From NCBI RefSeq assembly GCF_021278965.1, contig NZ_CP065589.1:1059001-1123000 (forward strand): 64,000 bases of DNA, in the 5' to 3' direction. The DNA comes from Chryseobacterium capnotolerans. Lineage in GTDB: Bacteria > Bacteroidota > Bacteroidia > Flavobacteriales > Weeksellaceae. Positions 1 to 8,748 of this stretch are shown one piece after another. The notes below the pieces were generated by a model that saw nothing but the letters and a program-made list of their open reading frames with translations, searched no databases and was not told the DNA's origin. The position numbers and the translations under genes were made by a program. Each line of letters opens with the position of its first letter. Positions within the stretch are counted from its first letter, which is position 1.

Positions 1-156
1 GCATTGAATGCAGGGATTTTAGCCGCTAAAATTATTGGAAGCGGAAATGAGGAAGTGGCTGCAAAACTTCAAAAATATCAGGATTCTTTGAAAGATAAAG
101 TATTGGGGACTGTGGAAGATATCAAAGCACAGCATCCTAATCACTTTGATCAATAG
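1..156 (+). CDS. purE: N5-carboxyaminoimidazole ribonucleotide mutase, C-terminal part
   Basis: This is the last 51 codons of a gene that begins before the window. The frame starting at base 1 encodes ALNAGILAAKIIGS followed by a helical tail, which matches the C-terminal end of PurE, the mutase that converts N5-CAIR to CAIR in de novo purine synthesis. The stop codon TAG is followed by a clear terminator. Only the tail is visible, so the family call rests on the ALNAG.LAA motif and typical tail length. Confidence 0.75.
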   Translation, partial: ALNAGILAAKIIGSGNEEVAAKLQKYQDSLKDKVLGTVEDIKAQHPNHFDQ

Positions 157-180
157 CTTATGTCTAAATTCAGTATATAT

Positions 181-212
181 AAAAGCCTCGCAGGGAAGCG
201 AGGCTTTCTTAT
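181..212 (+). terminator. Rho-independent terminator after purE
   Basis: AAGCCTCG pairs with CGAGGCTT around a short loop and is followed by a T-rich tract. It lies 25 bases after the purE stop. Confidence 0.8.
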
Positions 213-324
213 TTTTATTTTTTAATGAATTTTTAAATGCGGTGTATTGGGCTTCGAATGAACAGGGAAGCGATAATCCCCAAAAACTGTTAAGGTTTGA
301 ATATTGATTTGGTGTGAAATAAAT

Positions 325-347
325 AACTCTCCCTGTGTGGGAGAGTT
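325..347 (-). terminator. Hairpin downstream of the YiaA/B gene
   Basis: AACTCTCCC and GGGAGAGTT form a 9-bp stem with a 5-base loop, just past the stop of the minus-strand gene at 354. The T-run on the minus strand is weak (ATTTATTT). Confidence 0.6.
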
Positions 348-353
348 TCTATA

Positions 354-746
354 TTATTCCTGAAGCATATTGTCTCGGGTATTTTTCTGAACGGCAATAG
401 CACCAAATAGCGCCAAAAGGAAAGCGAAGGCATAAAATCCTTTTTCACTTGGGAGTATGGTGGCATTCCAAAGTCCAATCGCCAGCAATACGATAGAGGA
501 TAAGGTAGCAAACCAACAGATGCCATAATAAATGTCCGTTACCTGGATATTTTCTAATCTGTCACGAACTGCTTTCTGTAAAGATACAACGGCAAATAAA
601 CCATATAATAAGATTGTAAAATAGTAACCTTTTTCATTCAGCTGCATTTCTGCTCTTGCAAGACCTACGATATAGCCGATCATTCCTGCTCCCAATGCGA
701 CCCAAGAGGCTGCGACAAATGCATTTGATACTCTTTGTTTTTTCAT
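354..746 (-). CDS. YiaA/YiaB-family inner membrane protein
   Basis: A 130-residue protein built of two similar halves, each with a pair of hydrophobic segments (about residues 10-30 and 42-60; 72-92 and 102-120). Each half ends in a polar VxxxxRD motif (AVRDRLENIQ and NTRDNMLQE), the hallmark of the YiaA/YiaB family. The function of that family is unknown; its members are small integral membrane proteins. It stands alone with a hairpin after the stop. The start is the only ATG upstream of the first membrane segment. Confidence 0.75.
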   Translation of the reverse strand: MKKQRVSNAFVAASWVALGAGMIGYIVGLARAEMQLNEKGYYFTILLYGLFAVVSLQKAVRDRLENIQVTDIYYGICWFATLSSIVLLAIGLWNATILPSEKGFYAFAFLLALFGAIAVQKNTRDNMLQE

Positions 747-910
747 GAATTTAATGTTTTGTTTAAAGAGCTAAATATATTCATTTTTTGTTAACATTGT
801 TGCCATCAGTAGAAAATATGGGAAAAATACGGAGTGATAAACCTATGATCTTCATCTTCCGTCTTATTATGTATAAGCTGGTAATCTGCTTTTAAAAAAG
901 CAAAATGTTC

Positions 911-1744
911 CTAACCTGGATAGGCTGTATATTGTTTTTGTAAAGTAATATATTCGTAATTATACTCTATCAAGGTCTTACCATTAGCCTCTTTTCCTAT
1001 GACCTTAGAAGGTAATTGAGAGCTATTGTATTGAATTTCATAGGTTATATTTTGAATCTCAATCCAATTTCCTTCACTATCCTTACGGCTTATTTTTTCT
1101 GACGTATAATTATTTTGACTTAAAAATTGTGTACCAGCCAAATAAGTTCTAAAGTATGTATTGGTCAGAGAATAAGGATTGATCTTGTTATCGTAGGAAA
1201 ACTCTCTTTTAAAAGTAAATGGACCACCTATATTATCACTGAATGAGATTTCTGTTGAAACATTATCACCGCTGTAAGTATATGATGAAGTAGATGGAAT
1301 GGTGCAATTTAATGAAGAACAAAGGGAAGTACCAGTGATTTTATCATTGTTATAGGTGTACAATTTTGTTGTGTTACCATTAGAATCTGGATAGATTGAT
1401 TTAATTGTGGTTAGCTGATTTTCATTATAAGTGCAGGTGGTATAATAAGCACTTGTTCCATCTGTATTATAGTAATTTGTTTTTGAAAGTTTTCCGGTAG
1501 TATCATATTCAAAGCTTGTTGATCTGCCTTGTGATGAAACTTTGATTAATTGTTTTTTACTGTTATAATCAAATGTTACTACACTTGTATTAATATTAGA
1601 AGGATTAGTATAATTAACAGTTGTGACTTTACTTAAGAATATTTTAGCTTCTGGATTATTTGGGGTATCATTATCATCATTACCGCTGCAGCTGCTAAAG
1701 AATAAGACTGAGCTTAGGGCTCCTAGAAATAAGTAAGTTTTCAT
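911..1744 (-). CDS. Secreted lipoprotein with YD-like repeats, function unknown
   Basis: A 277-residue protein. The first 20 residues are a lipoprotein signal with lipobox FFSSC, so Cys19 should be lipidated and the protein anchored to a membrane. After a short Asn/Asp-rich spacer come repeated strands such as FDYNSKKQLIKV, FEYDTTGKLSKT and CTYNENQLTTI. They resemble the YD/RHS-type beta repeats seen in many Bacteroidota lipoproteins. No enzyme motif is visible. It sits alone upstream of the ahcY terminator. The function is not recognised. Confidence 0.6.
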   Translation of the reverse strand: MKTYLFLGALSSVLFFSSCSGNDDNDTPNNPEAKIFLSKVTTVNYTNPSNINTSVVTFDYNSKKQLIKVSSQGRSTSFEYDTTGKLSKTNYYNTDGTSAYYTTCTYNENQLTTIKSIYPDSNGNTTKLYTYNNDKITGTSLCSSLNCTIPSTSSYTYSGDNVSTEISFSDNIGGPFTFKREFSYDNKINPYSLTNTYFRTYLAGTQFLSQNNYTSEKISRKDSEGNWIEIQNITYEIQYNSSQLPSKVIGKEANGKTLIEYNYEYITLQKQYTAYPG

Positions 1745-1800
1745 AGTATATTTTTTGCACTCAAAAATAGAAAATGTTCTGAGGGTAGGGAATAAAAAAT

Positions 1801-1822
1801 CCCACTATTTCAAAATAGTGGG
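1801..1822 (-). terminator. Rho-independent terminator of ahcY
   Basis: CCCACTATTT pairs with its complement AAATAGTGGG around a 2-base loop. On the minus strand the stem is followed by a T6 run. It lies 21 bases past the ahcY stop. Confidence 0.85.
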
Positions 1823-1842
1823 ATAATATCATATTTAGGATC

Positions 1843-3156
1843 TTAATATCTGTAGTATTCTGGCTTGAATGGGCCTTTTACATCTACTCCGATATACTCA
1901 GCTTGCTCAGGAGAAAGTGTCTCAAGCTCTACGCTTAATTTCTTAAGGTGTAAAGCAGCTACTTTTTCGTCTAAGTGCTTAGGTAGCATATATACTTCGT
2001 TTTTGTAGGCTGTAGAATTGTTCCATAGCTCGATCTGCGCCAAAGTCTGGTTAGAGAAAGAGTTAGACATTACGAAACTTGGGTGACCTGTAGCACATCC
2101 AAGGTTTACCAGTCTTCCTTCTGCAAGGATGATTACTTCTTTTCCTTCGATGGTATAGATATCTACCTGAGGCTTCACTTCAGATTTAGTCTGACCGTAG
2201 TTTTGGTTTAACCAAGCCATATCGATTTCGTTATCGAAGTGACCAATGTTACAAACGATTGCTTTATCTTTCATCTTAAGGAAGTGCTCTCCTCTTACGA
2301 TGTTGAAGTTACCTGTTGTAGTAATAATGATATCTGCGTTATCTACCACAGTATCCAATCTTTTTACTTCATAACCGTCCATTGCAGCCTGAAGCGCACA
2401 GATTGGGTCAATTTCAGTAACAGTAACGATAGAACCAGCTCCTCTGAAAGAAGCAGCAGTACCTTTACCTACGTCTCCGTATCCGCAAACTACGACTCTT
2501 TTTCCAGCTAACATGACGTCAGTAGCTCTTCTTACAGCATCTACTGCAGATTCTTTACATCCGTATTTGTTGTCGAATTTAGATTTAGTTACAGAGTCGT
2601 TTACGTTGATAGCAGGCATTACCAAAGTTCCGTTCTTCATTCTTTCATATAGCCTGTGAACTCCGGTAGTGGTTTCTTCAGAAAGACCTTTGATATCTTT
2701 TGTGAATTCAGGGTATTTATCAAAAACCATGTTTGTTAAATCTCCACCATCATCAAGGATCATGTTCAATGGCTTTCTGTCTTCTCCAAAGAATAAAGTC
2801 TGCTCAATACACCAGTCAAATTCTTCTTCATTTAAACCTTTCCAGGCGTAAACCGGAATTCCTGCAGCCGCAATAGCTGCAGCAGCGTGATCCTGTGTAG
2901 AGAAAATATTACAAGATGACCAGGTAACTTCAGCTCCTAAAGCTACCAATGTCTCGATAAGCACAGCCGTTTGGATCGTCATGTGAAGACATCCAGCGAT
3001 TCTTGCTCCTTTAAGCGGTTGAGATGGTCCGTACTCTTCACGGATAGCCATCAAACCTGGCATTTCTGCTTCTGCAAGGGTAATTTCTTTTCTTCCCCAT
3101 TCTGCAAGGGAGATATCCTTAACTTTATAAGGAACGTATTGTGTTGTTGTACTCAT
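1843..3156 (-). CDS. ahcY: Adenosylhomocysteinase
   Basis: A 437-residue protein matching S-adenosylhomocysteine hydrolase over its full length. The enzyme cleaves SAH to adenosine and homocysteine in the methyl cycle in the cytosol. The N-terminal substrate domain contains [13 protein letters not shown] (residues 58-70) and [12 protein letters not shown]. The NAD-binding motif GYGDVGKG is at 225-232, and the C terminus ends in the family signature KPEYYRY. It is a single-gene unit with its own promoter and terminator. Confidence 0.97.
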   Translation of the reverse strand: MSTTTQYVPYKVKDISLAEWGRKEITLAEAEMPGLMAIREEYGPSQPLKGARIAGCLHMTIQTAVLIETLVALGAEVTWSSCNIFSTQDHAAAAIAAAGIPVYAWKGLNEEEFDWCIEQTLFFGEDRKPLNMILDDGGDLTNMVFDKYPEFTKDIKGLSEETTTGVHRLYERMKNGTLVMPAINVNDSVTKSKFDNKYGCKESAVDAVRRATDVMLAGKRVVVCGYGDVGKGTAASFRGAGSIVTVTEIDPICALQAAMDGYEVKRLDTVVDNADIIITTTGNFNIVRGEHFLKMKDKAIVCNIGHFDNEIDMAWLNQNYGQTKSEVKPQVDIYTIEGKEVIILAEGRLVNLGCATGHPSFVMSNSFSNQTLAQIELWNNSTAYKNEVYMLPKHLDEKVAALHLKKLSVELETLSPEQAEYIGVDVKGPFKPEYYRY

Positions 3157-3195
3157 ATGTAATGAATAAATTTAAATTCAATTGATAACGAAAGG

Positions 3196-3203
3196 CAAAA
3201 TTA
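3196..3203 (-). promoter_or_regulatory. Bacteroidota -7 element of ahcY
   Basis: Reading the minus strand, TAATTTTG matches TAnnTTTG exactly, about 40 bases before the ahcY ATG. The -33 region is only a T-run, so the match is partial. Confidence 0.5.
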
Positions 3204-3321
3204 CAATTTATAATTAAGATAAAAAAACGGCAGATCAATTTCAGTTTCATGAGATTAAACATAGCTTAAAATTATTTAGTCTTAATATAAATAGTTACTT
3301 TTAGATGATAAATACTATATT

Positions 3322-3840
3322 ATGAATACTACTCATACAGAGAAAAAAGCAAAGCCTGTTACTCCTAAGGTAAAAGAGTTAATTGAGAGATCAAAAAGTC
3401 TAATCCTGGCTACTGTAGATGCAGAAGGAAATCCTAATTCCAGCTATGCACCGTTTGTACAGGTTGGTAATACATTTTATATCCTGGTTTCTTTTATGGC
3501 AAGGCACACTAAAAATCTTTCTGAAGGAAGAAAAACTTCAATCATGTTTATTGAAGATGAGTCTGCTACCAAACAGATCTATGCCAGAGAGCGTTTAACA
3601 ATAGAAGCAGCCACTTCACAGATTGAAAGAGAGTCTGAAACATGGACTCATGCGGTAACAAAATTAAAAGAGACTCACGGAAAAGTGGTGGATGTCATTT
3701 CTGAAATGGGAGATTTTATCTTAATTGCTTTACAGCCGGTAAAAGGTTCTTATGTAAACGGATTTGGAAGCGCTTATTTTGTAGATGCCAATCTGGAAAT
3801 TATAGAGCATAGAAATGATGCGAATCATCAGTCGAAATAA
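3322..3840 (+). CDS. HugZ-like pyridoxamine-phosphate-oxidase-fold protein
   Basis: A 172-residue cytosolic protein with the split-barrel flavin-binding fold. After a lysine-rich start, residues 30-60 read ILATVDAEGNPNSSYAPFV, the first strands of the PNPOx fold. They are followed by HTKNLSEGRKTSIMFIED and YARERLTIEA, typical of the HugZ/HutZ heme-utilisation group. Proteins of this group bind heme or FMN. It lacks the C-terminal extension seen in HugZ proper, so heme degradation is plausible but not shown. It is monocistronic. Confidence 0.7.
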   Translation: MNTTHTEKKAKPVTPKVKELIERSKSLILATVDAEGNPNSSYAPFVQVGNTFYILVSFMARHTKNLSEGRKTSIMFIEDESATKQIYARERLTIEAATSQIERESETWTHAVTKLKETHGKVVDVISEMGDFILIALQPVKGSYVNGFGSAYFVDANLEIIEHRNDANHQSK

Positions 3841-3847
3841 ATAAGAA

Positions 3848-3990
3848 GGGAAGCTGGAAGAGGGATGCTGGAAGTTCTAGTGGGTAAGCTAATTAGAAAA
3901 TCTGCTTGTGAATAGATTTTCTAAATAAGTTTATATTTACTTTTATTGATAAATAGAAACTTCCATCTCCCAGCTCCCATCTTCCAACTT
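3848..3990. repeat. MITE-like inverted-repeat element
   Basis: The left arm (GGAAGCTGGAAG...GCTGGAAGTT) is the imperfect reverse complement of the right arm (AACTTCCATC...CATCTTCCAAC), with about 90 bases of AT-rich DNA between. Related GGAAGCTGGAAG/CTTCCAGC stretches occur near 35640, 61950 and 62200. The right arm lies directly before the -7 box of the next gene. Confidence 0.5.
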
Positions 3991-3996
3991 TTTCCT

Positions 3997-4004
3997 TATT
4001 TTTG
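3997..4004 (+). promoter_or_regulatory. Bacteroidota -7 element of the PPTase gene
   Basis: TATTTTTG matches TAnnTTTG exactly and lies 14 bases before the ATG at 4019. Confidence 0.5.
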
Positions 4005-4018
4005 TTCAATAAAAAAGA

Positions 4019-4633
4019 ATGCCCCTTTACAGAGATTTTTCAGATGATAATGCCACAATTTTAGTTTGGAAGTATGATGAAAGTGAAGAACTTGATATCA
4101 ACGAACTTCTTGAACCGGAAAATGCTGAAAAAGTAAAGGATTACCATCCTAAAAAACTATTAGAAGTATTGATGGTTCGTAAGCTTCTGAAAGGGTTAAA
4201 GCCTGACTCTAAAATTCTATACAACGAGAGAGAACCTTTTCTTTCTCCCAAGGATGCAGAAATCTCCATCACCCATTCTTTCCCGTTTGCAGCCATTGCT
4301 ATTTCTAACAATAAAATAGGAATAGATGTTGAAAAATTCAATCCCAAGATTTTAAGGGTGATTGATAAATTCACCTATGAAAACGAACGAGGTTTTATTC
4401 CTGATGATAAAGCTGATACTTTTTACACCATTATCTGGAGTGTAAAGGAGAGTATGTACAAGATTCATCATTCCAAATACTGGTCTTTGAAGAAAAATTA
4501 TGAAGTGAAACCTTTTGAGTTGAAACATCTTCATAAAATCAGCTGTCGTGTATACGATGAACAGTTTTCAGATGAATTTAAGGCCAGAGTGGAGTTTTTT
4601 GATGACTACTGCTTTACGATTGTGGAGGAGTAG
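4019..4633 (+). CDS. 4'-phosphopantetheinyl transferase superfamily protein
   Basis: A 204-residue cytosolic protein. The two PPTase metal and CoA motifs are present: GIDVEK at residues 101-106 and WSVKESMYK at 140-148. ITHSFPFAAIAIS precedes the first motif as in Sfp-type enzymes. These enzymes load the phosphopantetheine arm onto acyl or peptidyl carrier proteins. No carrier-protein gene is nearby, so the target is unknown. Its last 20 bases overlap the end of the convergent FUSC gene. Confidence 0.85.
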   Translation: MPLYRDFSDDNATILVWKYDESEELDINELLEPENAEKVKDYHPKKLLEVLMVRKLLKGLKPDSKILYNEREPFLSPKDAEISITHSFPFAAIAISNNKIGIDVEKFNPKILRVIDKFTYENERGFIPDDKADTFYTIIWSVKESMYKIHHSKYWSLKKNYEVKPFELKHLHKISCRVYDEQFSDEFKARVEFFDDYCFTIVEE

Positions 4634-6848
4634 TGTGTTTTTCGCTTCTGTATTTCTCAATGACCTTTCGTTGTTCTTTGGCAACATCGTAGATCAGTTC
4701 CAGGATATCATGGATGTTTTTCAGTTCCGTTAAATGGGATATTTTATCAGGATCTCTTCGGTCAATAATTTCATTTTCCTCAATTTCGGTCTTTCTCTTC
4801 AAAAGCATATCTTCAATAGATGAATCTTCCGGTTCCAGACGGCTTTCCATTCTAAGAGCTTCAGTGATATCATCTCCATTGAGCAGGGTTGAGGTTTGCT
4901 GCATTTCTGCTTCAATTTTTCTGCTCCAGCTTTCCGCATCTATTTCAGGATATTGTTCATTGCTTTTAGAGTATTGCGATAAAGAAGCTGTATAGGCTGT
5001 AACAAGATGTGAAGTAGCTACAAACTGATGAACGACTTCCAGTTTTTTCTGCTGATTTTTAGGGTCCGATATCATTCGCTGGAAATTATCGGAAAGATTG
5101 GCTAAGGAAATAATGGCATTTTTTCGTTTTACTTTATAGTCTTCAATATCGAAGTCTCCTTGTAAAAATTTAGACATTACACTTTGGAAATAGATCAGAT
5201 TGTCTGCTGCAGACTTTTTCATCAGATCCAGATTTTGTGTATGTTCCCATACAGGTAACACAATATAGGAAACCGCAAATGCTATAATTCCGGCAATGGC
5301 TGTATCTACAACTCTGTCTTTAAAAATGATATTTACTTTTCCGGGATTTAAAAAATTAAAACTCAGAAAAATATAGATCGTCATGAAAAGAACTGCCCAA
5401 AAATACTTTCCTTTTAAAAAGCTGAAACACATAATCATACTGATCAGTAAAATGGCAAATAAAACACTATTGATGTGTATGAAATGCAGGATGATATAGG
5501 CAATTGTGGCTCCGGTCACCGTTCCGTAGAGACGCAGCAGGTTTCGCTGCTTGGTGATGGAGTAGGCTGGTTTTAAAATAGCTGTAATGGTAATTAATAT
5601 CCAATATGTATGTCCCAATCCCAGAAAGTCAAACATGGAAAAGAGATATCCCAGCAATAATGCTGTTGTAATTCTTATTGCATGACGGAAGTGGGAAGAA
5701 GACAGCGAAAAATTATTTCTTAAAACCTTAGAGTTCAGTTTGGGTTCATTAGGCATGAACTTTCTTAAGTCTAATCCTGTAGATAAACTTTTCGCCAGTT
5801 TTACATCTTGTGAAAATACTTTGTAAATCTCATTGATCTCCTTGGTAATTTCATTGATGCGCATCAGGATCTGACGCAGAACCATGAAGTTTTCCAGACT
5901 ATCAGGAGACAGCTGTTTATTTCTGAGTTCGAAATAATTATAGTTGAGATTCTTTAATTCGAGTTCTAGATTAAACATCGGTTTTGCCCGTGTTCCGCTT
6001 TGGAGGGCAATTCCGATATTGGTGATCTCCTCTGCCAGCAGATTAAGATAATCGTGAATGTTTACGAGGATCATACTGTCTTCAAAGCTTTGCTGAAGTT
6101 TCTGATAATCGCTTTCAGAAGTCATCAGTTTCTCATGAAGGTCCATGGAATTCAGGAACATCAACATCAATAATCGACTGGTAGTCGTAGATTCGTTGAC
6201 GATGGTTCTTGTTTTAAAAACAGTTTCTCTGGTATCTTCCTGTAGATTTTTTATTTCAATCTGTTTGGCAATAACCTGAGTGGTAAGCTTGTCAAAATCT
6301 GGATTCTTCTGATAATAATTGGCTTTGATCTTTAAAAACTCAGCCAATTGGAGATAGTTTTCCCCAATCATCTGGCTTGCCAGTTTGTAAGGGCGGATGG
6401 TGGTAACCACCAGGAATATCAGTAAAAACCAAATACAGCCGCTGCCAAATATCAACAAACTTTTAAAAATATTAGCCCCTGTAAGATGGCCGTCAATAAA
6501 GATGGCGAGTACTACGAGTGATAATGAACCCACGGCAGCCAGTCGCTGGCCATAGACCCCAATTAAGGAGAAAAACATTCCGAAGACGACAATCTCCAAT
6601 AATACAAGGACCTTAAAATTCATCACCAGACTGGCTATTAACGCTACAAAAACAAAACAGCAAATGGCAAATGCCAGAGCATTTCTTCTTCTGATAAAAG
6701 GTCCGGGCTGATCAGTAAGAGCTACAAAGCTGGTTCCGAGAGGGAAGAGGAAGTATTCTTTTAAAATTCCAAAGTGTGCAAGAACTAGACAAGGGAGAAC
6801 AGTGGCTAATGTAATTCTGATAGCAGAATACAGATATTGACTGGTCAC
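4614..6848 (-). CDS. FUSC-family (YccS/YhfK-like) inner membrane protein
   Basis: A 744-residue protein with the duplicated layout of the FUSC/YccS family. A first bundle of membrane helices (about residues 1-160) is followed by a long soluble coiled segment (about 165-380). A second bundle is at about 385-530, and a charged cytoplasmic tail follows. The second bundle starts HAIRITTALLLGYLFSM and contains LGLGHTYWILITI, typical of the aromatic-acid-exporter/fusaric-acid-resistance fold. The substrate is unknown. No partner membrane-fusion gene is adjacent. It converges on the PPTase gene with a 20-base overlap. Confidence 0.85.
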   Translation of the reverse strand: MTSQYLYSAIRITLATVLPCLVLAHFGILKEYFLFPLGTSFVALTDQPGPFIRRRNALAFAICCFVFVALIASLVMNFKVLVLLEIVVFGMFFSLIGVYGQRLAAVGSLSLVVLAIFIDGHLTGANIFKSLLIFGSGCIWFLLIFLVVTTIRPYKLASQMIGENYLQLAEFLKIKANYYQKNPDFDKLTTQVIAKQIEIKNLQEDTRETVFKTRTIVNESTTTSRLLMLMFLNSMDLHEKLMTSESDYQKLQQSFEDSMILVNIHDYLNLLAEEITNIGIALQSGTRAKPMFNLELELKNLNYNYFELRNKQLSPDSLENFMVLRQILMRINEITKEINEIYKVFSQDVKLAKSLSTGLDLRKFMPNEPKLNSKVLRNNFSLSSSHFRHAIRITTALLLGYLFSMFDFLGLGHTYWILITITAILKPAYSITKQRNLLRLYGTVTGATIAYIILHFIHINSVLFAILLISMIMCFSFLKGKYFWAVLFMTIYIFLSFNFLNPGKVNIIFKDRVVDTAIAGIIAFAVSYIVLPVWEHTQNLDLMKKSAADNLIYFQSVMSKFLQGDFDIEDYKVKRKNAIISLANLSDNFQRMISDPKNQQKKLEVVHQFVATSHLVTAYTASLSQYSKSNEQYPEIDAESWSRKIEAEMQQTSTLLNGDDITEALRMESRLEPEDSSIEDMLLKRKTEIEENEIIDRRDPDKISHLTELKNIHDILELIYDVAKEQRKVIEKYRSEKHTTPPQS

Positions 6849-7054
6849 AAATTTTTTAGCTCCGCCGAATAGTTCATACTACAAAAATAGCTATTGAATT
6901 TAAAAAAATCGCCATAAAGGATAGACTTTTGTAAACTTAAATGTTATATTTTTTTAATAGTGTCAATGGCAGGATTATCAATAATGAATTTTAGCTTCAT
7001 AAAGAATGAATTGTTTAGGGAAATAAATCGATGAGAGCATAGAAAGGCAATTTA

Positions 7055-7471
7055 CTATTTGATCTTTTGAAATTCATATTCGACCATTTTCTCCTGCCAG
7101 TCCTTTTTGTATCCTATAAGCTTATTGTTGTTTAACTGTAATCGGAAACCTTCCAAAAAATTGCCTTCAGGAATTTTGGAAGTATAGGAAAGAATGATCT
7201 TACCCTCTGAATCTAGTTTCCATTTTGCATGGATACGGGATGTGATATTTTCATTGCAGCTGTTTACGTTTTTTTCTGTGAAAACAACATCGTTGTCCCG
7301 AAAATTGAGAACGAGATAAATCATATGGCTGGCACAGAGATTATATTCAGCGGTTTCGGCACATACATTTCCGATAAGGGCTTTGAAGTTTTTGCCTTTT
7401 AAAATAGTCTGAGAAAAATAAAGCTGAAAGCTGCCTAAGAGAATCGTGAAACAGATTATATATTTTTTCAT
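7055..7471 (-). CDS. Secreted protein of unknown function
   Basis: A 138-residue protein starting with an N-terminal signal peptide (MKKYIICFTILLGSFQLYFS, likely cleaved near residue 20). The mature part contains three cysteines in the first half and beta-strand-like segments such as KWKLDSEGKIILSY and MVEYEFQKI, which suggests a small periplasmic beta-sandwich. No family is recognised. It lies downstream of the porV terminator on the same strand and is probably its own unit. Confidence 0.6.
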   Translation of the reverse strand: MKKYIICFTILLGSFQLYFSQTILKGKNFKALIGNVCAETAEYNLCASHMIYLVLNFRDNDVVFTEKNVNSCNENITSRIHAKWKLDSEGKIILSYTSKIPEGNFLEGFRLQLNNNKLIGYKKDWQEKMVEYEFQKIK

Positions 7472-7491
7472 ATTGTACTATGGTGAATAAA

Positions 7492-7520
7492 AAAGCCTCA
7501 TGCAAAATAGATGAGGCTTT
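7492..7520 (-). terminator. Rho-independent terminator of porU-porV
   Basis: AAAGCCTCAT and ATGAGGCTTT form a 10-bp stem, followed on the minus strand by a T-run. It is 19 bases past the porV stop. Confidence 0.85.
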
Positions 7521-7539
7521 GTATAATTGTTGATTTTGA

Positions 7540-8688
7540 TTATCGTTCATTGTTGGATGTTTCTTCACCAATGTTCCAGGTAAGACCGAAACGAAGAGTG
7601 TTATCCAATGCTGTATTCACTTTAGACATATTGATCAGATAAGAAAGATCAAGTCCGAATGAACGGTATTTTAATCCGATACCTGCCGTAGCAAATTGTC
7701 TTGCTCCCTGCTCTTCACTTTCATGGAAGTACCCCCCCCTTACAGAAAAAGCATTGTCATAAGAATATTCCAAGGCACCACTATACATGATACTGTTTGG
7801 GTTTTTGAACGACTTTCCGATACCAGCTATTGGTCCTACATTTGGAATTTCATATTTAGGTCTTCTGTATGCATCTACACCCACATATTCAGATCCCGGA
7901 ACCAAAAGTTTTGAACCTTCGAAGGAGATTCCGATTCTGTTCAGGTCATCCATATACATATCATACCCAATCCCTAATCTTGCCATCGTTGGAAGATAAG
8001 ATCTTGATTCTTCATTTCCGGTATAATCCAGTTTTGGACCCAGGTTTTGTATGGCCAAACCTGCATTGAATTTACCGTCATATCCTCCGAAACTTGAAAA
8101 TCTTTCAGAAGTATAGTATGCTGAAATATCTACAGCAAAAGAGTTTGCTGCTTTAAGTGTATTATCTGTATTGAATCCTCCGGCTAAGTCTGAACGGATA
8201 AATCTACCGGTTACAGCCATGGAGTAGGAGTCAGAAAGCTTCAAACCATAAGCTACGTCAATGGAAAATTCGTTAGGCTTTGATACCCCATTTGAAGTAA
8301 CATCATTACCTACTAACTGAGTAAGGTCTACTTCTCCCATATTGAAGTAATAAATACTCGCAGAGATGGTAGATCTTTCATCCTGTCCAAGGAATTTATG
8401 AAATGCTCCGTATAATAAGAATACATCATTGGTAAGTTTTCCCATATAGGGAGTATAGGTAAGACCTACGGAAGAACTTGTTCTGCTGAAAGGATATTTA
8501 GCTGCATTCCAAAATTGTGAGAATGCATCAGGAGAGGTTACCACCCCTTGATCTCCCATACCTCCCGCTCTTGCATCTGGTGCAATTCTTAGGAAGGGAG
8601 CTCCGGTAAGTACTGGGTTTATTTGTGAATAGCCTAGAAAACCAGCACTTAACCCAAGTCCTAAAAGCAGTTTAGTAGTTAAATTCAT
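7540..8688 (-). CDS. porV: Type IX secretion outer-membrane shuttle PorV (LptO)
   Basis: A 382-residue outer-membrane beta-barrel with a signal peptide (cleavage near SQINPV). The start of the mature chain, APFLRIAPDARAGGMGDQG, is the PorV signature. It is followed by FSQFWNAAKYPF and alternating barrel strands ending in FGLTWNIGEE. PorV carries T9SS cargo from the translocon to the PorU attachment complex. It lies 60 bases after porU on the same strand, with a terminator following, as expected for the porU-porV pair of Flavobacteriia. Confidence 0.92.
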   Translation of the reverse strand: MNLTTKLLLGLGLSAGFLGYSQINPVLTGAPFLRIAPDARAGGMGDQGVVTSPDAFSQFWNAAKYPFSRTSSSVGLTYTPYMGKLTNDVFLLYGAFHKFLGQDERSTISASIYYFNMGEVDLTQLVGNDVTSNGVSKPNEFSIDVAYGLKLSDSYSMAVTGRFIRSDLAGGFNTDNTLKAANSFAVDISAYYTSERFSSFGGYDGKFNAGLAIQNLGPKLDYTGNEESRSYLPTMARLGIGYDMYMDDLNRIGISFEGSKLLVPGSEYVGVDAYRRPKYEIPNVGPIAGIGKSFKNPNSIMYSGALEYSYDNAFSVRGGYFHESEEQGARQFATAGIGLKYRSFGLDLSYLINMSKVNTALDNTLRFGLTWNIGEETSNNER

Positions 8689-8748
8689 ATGTTGTCTTTT
8701 ATATATTATCAGTTTTTTATAAATTTTATTGTCTATGTGTTATTTAAA

